Shown: positions 6,119 through 10,682 of the stretch, one piece after another
Numbering within the stretch: position 1 is the first letter of the stretch
Layout of the letters: each line of letters begins with the position of its first letter
From: Deltaproteobacteria bacterium
GTDB lineage: Bacteria > Myxococcota_A > UBA9160 > UBA4427
Assembly (NCBI GenBank): GCA_011051925.1
Contig: DRKE01000430.1
Span: 1 to 10,682 of the forward strand
Direction of reading: 5' to 3'
Length of the DNA: 10,682 nt
Made by a program: the position numbers and the translations under genes
Notes under the pieces: generated by a model
What the model was told of the DNA's origin: nothing
The model's input: only the letters and a program-made list of their open reading frames with translations
Database searches by the model: none

Positions 6119-8769
6119 TTCCGTTCGATACCTCCGTTCCCTTCGACGCCCTCGTCGACGCCCTCGTCGTCGCCGGGTCGGATCACAGCACCCGCTTCCG
6201 AGGCGACCGGGCCTTCCGCGACGACGCCCAGCATGTCCCGTACCCGGCCCGCCAATGCCTCGAGATCGGATCGCGGGGGCGACGCGAATCCGTCGAGGTC
6301 TTCGGCGCGAATCGGGGAACGCAACAATCGGGCATGCCCGCCGCGAACCAGACGCCCCCGGAAGCCTTCGACATCCCGGCGCGGACGAACCCATCCTCCC
6401 GCGATCCAACGCGCGCACAGCAGCTCCAACCCCTCCTGGGGCCGCGTCGTACCCCGATCGTTCCCGGGGCGGGCGACGGCCCGCCGCCAGACCGCCCCGA
6501 CGAGGCGATCCCGGCACCGCGAGATCGGGTCTCCTCTCGTCTGCAGTTGCGGAGACAGGAAGACCGGCCGGCCCGTCGAGCAGATCTCGCTCAGGGTCGT
6601 TTCCCCGGGCCCGGCCAGAACGAAGAGATCCGCCGCGTCGACGAGGGCCGACCAGGCCCGCTCCTCGGGCCGCTGGTCCGGAGTCTCCCGATAGGTCAGC
6701 GCCACCCGACCGAGCCCTCGAAGGCAGGCTTCGACGATCGCGGCATCCGCGTGGCGGCTGGCCGAAACCAGCACGGCCGCACCCAACCCCTCGGCGCTCT
6801 CAGCCACGAGCCGCCCGAGCGCTTCCGCGGCCCGGGAATCGAGGCCGAGTCGATGCGTTCCGCTCCCGATGAGGAACGCGATCTTCCGGCCCGGGATCTT
6901 CGCGATCCGCTCGCGCCAGATTCGCGAAACCCCGCGCGAGGCCGGCGGAGCGACCAGGGGGGCCCCGATCTCGAGTCGATGGGGGTGGGGAAAGAGCATG
7001 GTGCCGCGCGGAACGACGGCGAGATCGACCTCTTCCGCCGGTATGGCCGCGCCGGCACCGATCGCGACGACCCGGGTGCGTCCGCACGCTCGTCGGCGTA
7101 TCCAGCGTGCCACGGGCGCAACGCGCCGACCGGCCACGACGAGCAGGTCCGGCCAGGGCGGTGCGAGTTCCGGATGCGTCCGGGCGTTCGGATCCAACCC
7201 TCGAAGATGGGCCCCCTGTCCCGCGAAGGGCAGGTCCGCGATCGTCCCCAGGACCGGTCGCATCCGCTTCGCTGGCCATCCGAGAGCCGATGCCAGCGCA
7301 GAGACCTGGGTGTCGTTTCCCGGCGCGCCGTCGGTCAGCGTCCAGACACGGGGCGGTGTCGCATCCGGCCGCGGTCCCCCACGCCGGACCAGGATCCGAT
7401 CGGATTCGAAGCCCGCACCCCGGCTCGTCATGAGTTCCCAGCTGATTCCGGGATGGCGGGCCGCCGCCGCCTCGAAATGGGAACGCCACCACCCGGGCGT
7501 GTGGGTCGTGCCCTGGGGCGGAAGCAGGAAACGCCGTCGGGGCGCCGACTCGGGACAACGAACGGCGACGAAGACGAAGCGACGGGCTCGTTCGAAGAGC
7601 GAGTCGATGATCCAGGGCATGTCCCAGACCGGCAGCGCCTCGAGGCCATCGACACAGATCACACCGTCGAAGACGTCGCTGTGAGCCGGAAGCGAGAGCC
7701 CTTCGGCGAGCCCGACCCGGCGCTCGGATTCGAGACCGAAACGCCCCGGGCGCTGTTCCGCGTCTCCCGAGACATCGGGAGCCCATTCGAGCAGGGTCTG
7801 CGATTTCGTGCTTCGCACGAGTCCTTCGACCGCCCCGGCGATCTCGCGGGAAACGCCGATCCCGCTGCCCATCTCGCTCTGCGGCAGCCTGCGCTGGCGT
7901 TCGAGTCGCTGCGCGAATCCCCGGCTCGGTCGCTCCCGCGTGAAGATCTCGAATCCACACGCGATGGCCTCGCGTTCGAGTTCATGCCAGAGCTCCGTAT
8001 GGGCGCCCTGCTGGTAGACGAATCGTTCGGGAAAAGGACGCCAGGGTTGGGTATGCAGGGTCGTGTAGTGGAGGAGATGACTCCGGCCGGGCTCGAACTC
8101 CTCGTCCCGTGCGTTCCATCCGGGATCGAGATCCCCGCGCAGCCCCGTCTGCTTCGAAGCCTTGCGCAGCAACGCGCGCTTCCAGCGATGCCGCGCATCG
8201 TCGAGGGTCCAGACCGACGCCATCTTTTCGCAATCGATCAGCATGACCGAGGATTCGGTGTCGGAGACCGAAAGAACCGCGGCCCCGCCCATCTCGAGGT
8301 CGAAGAGGACGCCGGGATCGGTCAGGTAGATCTGGTCCTCGTCGTTGTAGATGGCCCGCCCCACCCCCCCGCAAAGAGCCGGGATCGCGAAGCGGTAGTT
8401 GGTGAAGCCCGTCGTCCAACCACGACGATCGAATCCCTCGAGCTCCGACATCAGATGGATCCGGACCTCGCGACCGGGATCACGGACCTTCTCGATCGAC
8501 CAGACGAAGACGCGATTCGCCCGATACTGCGCCGGCTCGGTTCCCAGGAAGATCTCGACGGGCGGGCGACCCGAGGACGGCGCGTCGGGGCGGGGCGACA
8601 GGACGATGCATTCCATCCCCTCGCGCAGCCGGCGCGCGGCATCATCCCGCGGCAGGAAAGCGTCCCCCTGCCCGGGCGTCTGCGTGCTCTGCGGGGCGTC
8701 CATCGCCGGTTCCCTCTCGGCAGACGGCGCGGCGGTCGAATCGGTCATCGAAGGGCTCTCATCACGCAT
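6115..8769 (-). CDS. Three-domain fusion: GT8-like glycosyltransferase, degenerate methyltransferase, ELM1-family glycosyltransferase
   Basis: The 884-residue protein has three parts. Residues about 54-265 resemble GT8-type nucleotide-sugar glycosyltransferases: VEIFLGTEPAQYRANRVFVWSI, FTNYRFAIP, the DxD-like YNDEDQIYLTDP (141-152), then WNARDE and LLHYTTLHTQPWR. Residues about 325-465 match the late part of a class I methyltransferase (DGVICVDGLEALP at 368-380, RRFVFVAV, WWRSHFEAAAARHPG), but I see no glycine-rich SAM loop. Residues about 474-820 are ELM1-like (DUF1022/COG3660): VWTLTDGAPGNDTQ (475-488), GSGTH (635-639), ADLFVLAGPGETTLSEICST (713-732). Bacterial ELM1-family proteins are regarded as putative GT-B glycosyltransferases. 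No signal peptide or membrane helix is seen. An envelope glycan role is inferred from nearby kdsA. Start is uncertain: ATG 8769 is chosen (GTG 8772 and ATG 8748 are alternatives, the last with a GAGAG upstream). The downstream acyl-CoA dehydrogenase overlaps by ATGA. Confidence 0.85.
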   Translation of the reverse strand: MRDESPSMTDSTAAPSAEREPAMDAPQSTQTPGQGDAFLPRDDAARRLREGMECIVLSPRPDAPSSGRPPVEIFLGTEPAQYRANRVFVWSIEKVRDPGREVRIHLMSELEGFDRRGWTTGFTNYRFAIPALCGGVGRAIYNDEDQIYLTDPGVLFDLEMGGAAVLSVSDTESSVMLIDCEKMASVWTLDDARHRWKRALLRKASKQTGLRGDLDPGWNARDEEFEPGRSHLLHYTTLHTQPWRPFPERFVYQQGAHTELWHELEREAIACGFEIFTRERPSRGFAQRLERQRRLPQSEMGSGIGVSREIAGAVEGLVRSTKSQTLLEWAPDVSGDAEQRPGRFGLESERRVGLAEGLSLPAHSDVFDGVICVDGLEALPVWDMPWIIDSLFERARRFVFVAVRCPESAPRRRFLLPPQGTTHTPGWWRSHFEAAAARHPGISWELMTSRGAGFESDRILVRRGGPRPDATPPRVWTLTDGAPGNDTQVSALASALGWPAKRMRPVLGTIADLPFAGQGAHLRGLDPNARTHPELAPPWPDLLVVAGRRVAPVARWIRRRACGRTRVVAIGAGAAIPAEEVDLAVVPRGTMLFPHPHRLEIGAPLVAPPASRGVSRIWRERIAKIPGRKIAFLIGSGTHRLGLDSRAAEALGRLVAESAEGLGAAVLVSASRHADAAIVEACLRGLGRVALTYRETPDQRPEERAWSALVDAADLFVLAGPGETTLSEICSTGRPVFLSPQLQTRGDPISRCRDRLVGAVWRRAVARPGNDRGTTRPQEGLELLCARWIAGGWVRPRRDVEGFRGRLVRGGHARLLRSPIRAEDLDGFASPPRSDLEALAGRVRDMLGVVAEGPVASEAGAVIRPGDDEGVDEGVEGNGGIERK
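6143..6166. repeat. 12-bp perfect tandem duplication near the fusion gene's 3' end
   Basis: TCGACGCCCTCG occurs twice back to back (6143-6154, 6155-6166), followed by the partial unit TCGTCG. On the minus strand it encodes the acidic tail repeat EGVDEGVE just before the C-terminus. It is in frame and probably neutral. Confidence 0.6.
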
Positions 8770-8876
8770 CACGCGACCCCCGCCACCCGGCGCGTGCCGC
8801 GGCTCGGGGACCGTCCATCGGTCGGCATTCTCGGGGACGCCGGAGTCTACACCAGCCGCGAGGCTTCCTGACCGGA

Positions 8877-8905
8877 TCCAGGCGCCCTGGACTGCCGCCT
8901 TTTTT
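8877..8905 (+). terminator. Orphan terminator-like hairpin with T6 run
   Basis: TCCAGG-CGC-CCTGGA (8877-8891) is a perfect 6-bp stem, with TTTTTT at 8900-8905. An alternative fold, AGGCG (8880-8884) with CGCCT (8896-8900), puts the T-run directly after the stem but with an 11-nt loop. It is oriented for a plus-strand transcript, yet no plus-strand gene ends here. It could stop antisense transcription over the fusion gene or end a small RNA; it could also be chance. Confidence 0.28.
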
Positions 8906-8981
8906 GGGTGCTTTTAGCTACGTTTGTTGATGACGAACCTCCCTTGCGAGTCCGAGACACCCCCGGGACCCCCGTCAGACC

Positions 8982-9009
8982 TCGACTCTGCGCGCGATCC
9001 GGGCATACT
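8982..9009 (+). promoter_or_regulatory. Candidate promoter upstream of kdsA
   Basis: TCGACT (8982-8987) and CATACT (9004-9009) each match the sigma-70 consensus at 4 of 6 positions with a 16-nt spacer. Transcription would start near 9016, leaving a leader of about 300 nt before kdsA. It is the best pair I see in the spacer, but the match is modest. Confidence 0.27.
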
Positions 9010-9319
9010 TAGCGGCGCGTGCAGGAATGCAGATGGGCCGTCATGGGGGTGTGACGAAGCATTGGCCGGCGCCGCGCGGGTGCCGGAAGAAATACGCGCA
9101 TCCCCAGGACCACGACCGATCCCGATGGACCGACGAGCGCGATCGCGCATATCATCGGCGATTCCAGGATCGGGTGGGGTCGGCCCGCCGGACCGAAGGG
9201 GTCGGAAACCGGCTCGACGCGCGGACAGAAGGCGGTGCTGCCCCCGACGGCCGCGCACGGTCGACGAACGAAGGCGTCAATCAGGACGTGTTCAGCGTAC
9301 GCAGGTAGAGAGGACGCGA

Positions 9320-10141
9320 ATGAAGATTGGCAAGATTCCGGTCGGCGATGGCGCTCCACTGGTCTTGATCAGTGGGCTCAACGTGATCGAGAACGAAGCA
9401 GATACGATCGAGGTCGCGCGAACGATCCAACAGCTGGCCGAGAAACACGGCTTTCCGCTCGTCTTCAAGGCTTCGTTCGACAAGGCGAACCGCTCCCGCC
9501 ACGACTCGTATCGGGGTCCGGGGATCGACGAGGGACTGCGCACCCTGGCCGCGGTGAAGACCGAAACGGGCCTGCCGATCCTCACGGACGTGCACGACCC
9601 GGGTCAGCCCAAGATCGCGGCCCAGGTCGTCGACATCCTCCAGGTGCCCGCCTTCCTGATGCGGCAGACGGACCTGATCGCGGCCTGCGCCGCGACGGGC
9701 ATCGCAGTGAACCTGAAGAAGGGACAATTCATCGCGCCCCACGACATGCATCACGCGGTGGACAAGCTGAAGCATTTCGGCTGCGAAGACATCCTCGTGA
9801 CCGACCGGGGAACCTGTTTCGGCTACAACAACCTCGTCACCGACATGCAGGGGATCGTCGAGATGCGGAAATACGCCCCCGTCTGCTTCGACGCGACCCA
9901 TGCCGTCCAGTATCCGGGCGCCAACGGGGGCTCGTCCGGCGGGGATCGCCGCTTCGTCGCGCCGCTCGCACGCGCGGCCACGGGTGCCGGCATCGACGCC
10001 CTCTTCATCGAAACCCATCCGGACGTCCCGAACGCCCCATGCGACGGCCCGAGCCAGATCAGCTTCGAAGAGCTCGACCGGTTGTTGGCCGAGGTGCATG
10101 CGATCGACACCGCGCTTCGAGACGTCGCCGCGACGCCGTGA
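9320..10141 (+). CDS. kdsA: 3-deoxy-D-manno-octulosonate 8-phosphate synthase (KDO-8-P synthase)
   Basis: KdsA condenses phosphoenolpyruvate with arabinose 5-phosphate to give KDO 8-phosphate, the first committed step to the lipopolysaccharide inner-core sugar KDO. The 273-residue length is normal. Family landmarks are MKIGKIPVG at the start, VFKASFDKANRSR (48-60), ILTDVHDPGQ (87-96), LKKGQFIAPHDM (132-143), DRGTCFGYNN (162-171), FDATHAVQYPG (190-200) and FIETHPDVPNAPCDGPSQI (229-247). The metal-dependent class carries a Cys near the N-terminus (GPC); here that position is Asn21 (SGLNVIEN), as in the metal-independent E. coli type. The other ligand positions H194, E231 and D242 are retained. 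ATG 9320 has GAGAGGA at 9308-9314 with 5-nt spacing. A nucleotidyltransferase gene follows after 80 bp in the same direction, probably one unit. Confidence 0.97.
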   Translation: MKIGKIPVGDGAPLVLISGLNVIENEADTIEVARTIQQLAEKHGFPLVFKASFDKANRSRHDSYRGPGIDEGLRTLAAVKTETGLPILTDVHDPGQPKIAAQVVDILQVPAFLMRQTDLIAACAATGIAVNLKKGQFIAPHDMHHAVDKLKHFGCEDILVTDRGTCFGYNNLVTDMQGIVEMRKYAPVCFDATHAVQYPGANGGSSGGDRRFVAPLARAATGAGIDALFIETHPDVPNAPCDGPSQISFEELDRLLAEVHAIDTALRDVAATP

Positions 10142-10221
10142 ATCGGGAGAAACCGGGGAACCGGCCCGTCCGGCGGCGCCCCGATGCCTGAGCCCTTCCG
10201 CAAGACGACCGGTTTCCGCCC

Positions 10222-10682
10222 GTGACAGCCTACGAGCCCGGCCCGATCCGCCCGGAGTCCGCGCCGATCGCACCTCGTCGTGCCATCGTCCTCGCGGGTC
10301 GCCGGAGTTCCGACGATCCTCTCGCCCGGGCGGGAGGCGCCGCCCACCGGGCGCTCCTCGAGATCGAGGGCGAACCGATGCTGGTCCGGGTCGTCGAACG
10401 ACTCCTCGGCCAGTCCGGGATCGAGAGCGTCCTGATCAACATCGACGCCCCGGAGCTGCTCGATGCGATCCCCCGGCTCGTAGAACTCCGTCGACGAGGC
10501 GCGATCGAATGGATGAAGAGCACCGACTCGCCGAGCCAGAGCGTGATCGAGAGTCTCGAACGGGCCGGTCTGGCGACGGAGCCGGTTCTCGTCACGACGG
10601 CCGATCACGCCCTTCTCGACGACGAGATCCTCGATGGGTTCTTCAGCCGGAGTGCGGAGAGCGATGCTGATCTCACGCTCGG
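10222..10682 (+). CDS. MobA-like nucleotidyltransferase, N-terminal part (cut by window edge)
   Basis: From GTG 10222 a frame of 153 codons stays open to the right edge. It has a nucleotidyltransferase N-terminus: RRAIVLAGRRSSDDPLARAGG (19-39), HRALLEIEGEPMLVRVVERL (42-61) and LVTTADHALLDDEIL, whose TAD is the usual metal-binding aspartate region. The fold transfers NMP from an NTP to a phosphate-containing acceptor such as a sugar phosphate. The usual lysine of the H-K-A-L motif is Arg43 here. An in-frame TGA at 10189-10191 limits the start, and the next ATG (10378) would remove the nucleotide-binding loop, so GTG 10222 is the only sensible start despite no clear ribosome binding site. It follows kdsA by 80 bp, which suggests an envelope-sugar role. 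It does not look like typical KdsB, so CMP-KDO synthesis is not claimed. Confidence 0.82.
   Translation, partial: MTAYEPGPIRPESAPIAPRRAIVLAGRRSSDDPLARAGGAAHRALLEIEGEPMLVRVVERLLGQSGIESVLINIDAPELLDAIPRLVELRRRGAIEWMKSTDSPSQSVIESLERAGLATEPVLVTTADHALLDDEILDGFFSRSAESDADLTL

Larger units (their letters stand above)
8770..9319. other. Divergent spacer between the fusion operon and kdsA
   Basis: These 550 bp separate the fusion gene from kdsA. It holds an A+T-rich island at about 8900-8935, unusual in this GC-rich window, a hairpin plus T-run (8877-8905) and a promoter-like pair (8982-9009). Open frames cover much of it on both strands. The most gene-like is 9027-9308 on the plus strand (93 codons, stop 11 nt before kdsA), but its Arg/His/Gly-rich product has no recognisable domain, its first ATG lacks proper ribosome-binding-site spacing, and only its second ATG (9033) has an AGGA 6 nt upstream. 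I leave it uncalled. The frame of kdsA is also open back to 8930 without KdsA-like sequence. Confidence 0.5.

Noticed and set aside
6119..6517. N-terminal extension of the acyl-CoA dehydrogenase
   Set aside because: Arg/Gly-rich, lies within the 3' end of the fusion gene in another frame, and the normal family N-terminus begins at ATG 6118.
6334..8871. Very long open frame on the plus strand opposite the fusion gene
   Set aside because: Arg/Pro-rich and without domains. It is the antisense shadow of the minus-strand gene, which has clear domain motifs; such shadows are common at high GC.
8900..8935. tRNA-like or phage attachment-like sequence in the A+T-rich island
   Set aside because: No cloverleaf, anticodon stem or duplicated core could be found, and no integrase is nearby.
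8914..9359. Minus-strand open frames in the kdsA spacer
   Set aside because: Low-complexity Arg/Pro/Ser translations without ribosome binding site or domain; one overlaps the kdsA start.
1..10682. CRISPR array, insertion sequence or defence island
   Set aside because: No regularly spaced repeats, transposase motifs or terminal inverted repeats were seen; gene content is metabolic and cell-envelope.

Overview
The window is GC-rich (roughly two-thirds G+C by eye), densely coding chromosomal DNA from a Gram-negative bacterium. The Gram-negative call rests on a KDO-8-phosphate synthase (KdsA), needed for the lipopolysaccharide inner core, and on an LL-diaminopimelate aminotransferase (DapL), which makes diaminopimelate for peptidoglycan and lysine. 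DapL, a long-chain-type acyl-CoA dehydrogenase and a TetR/diiron pair together would fit an uncultured lineage of the former Deltaproteobacteria, such as Myxococcota or Binatota-like bacteria. That placement is inference only. No rRNA, tRNA, insertion sequence, CRISPR array or phage gene was seen.

Layout, left to right. (1) 1-432, minus strand: N-terminal 144 codons of a TetR-family regulator, cut by the window edge, divergent from (2) 607-1620, a ferritin-like diiron-carboxylate protein. The shared intergenic region holds a 16-bp near-palindrome just downstream of promoter-like hexamers, a plausible TetR operator. (3) 1717-2529: a guanidine-modifying enzyme of the DDAH/arginine deiminase/arginine dihydrolase superfamily. 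(4) 2564-2875, minus strand: a small glutaredoxin, convergent with it. (5) 2876-3384: about 500 bp without a convincing gene, containing a strong hairpin. (6) 3385-3570: a very acidic 61-residue protein with a good ribosome binding site. (7) 3718-4947: dapL.

(8) 4970-8769, minus strand: two genes joined by an ATGA stop/start overlap. The first is an 884-residue protein with a GT8-like glycosyltransferase domain, a degenerate methyltransferase-like domain and an ELM1-family (DUF1022) putative glycosyltransferase domain. The second is an acyl-CoA dehydrogenase of the LCAD/isovaleryl-CoA type. (9) 8770-9319: about 550 bp of divergent spacer with a hairpin plus T-run and a promoter-like pair. (10) 9320-10141: kdsA. 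(11) 10222 to the right edge: start of a MobA-like nucleotidyltransferase.

The right half (three-domain fusion, kdsA, nucleotidyltransferase) reads as a cell-envelope glycan neighbourhood, with an acyl-CoA dehydrogenase translationally coupled to the fusion. The left half is core and accessory metabolism: regulated diiron oxidation, arginine or methylarginine hydrolysis, thiol redox and lysine/peptidoglycan precursors. The strongest candidates for something new are the three-domain fusion and its coupling to the dehydrogenase. The TetR operator, the small acidic protein and the two structured spacers come next.
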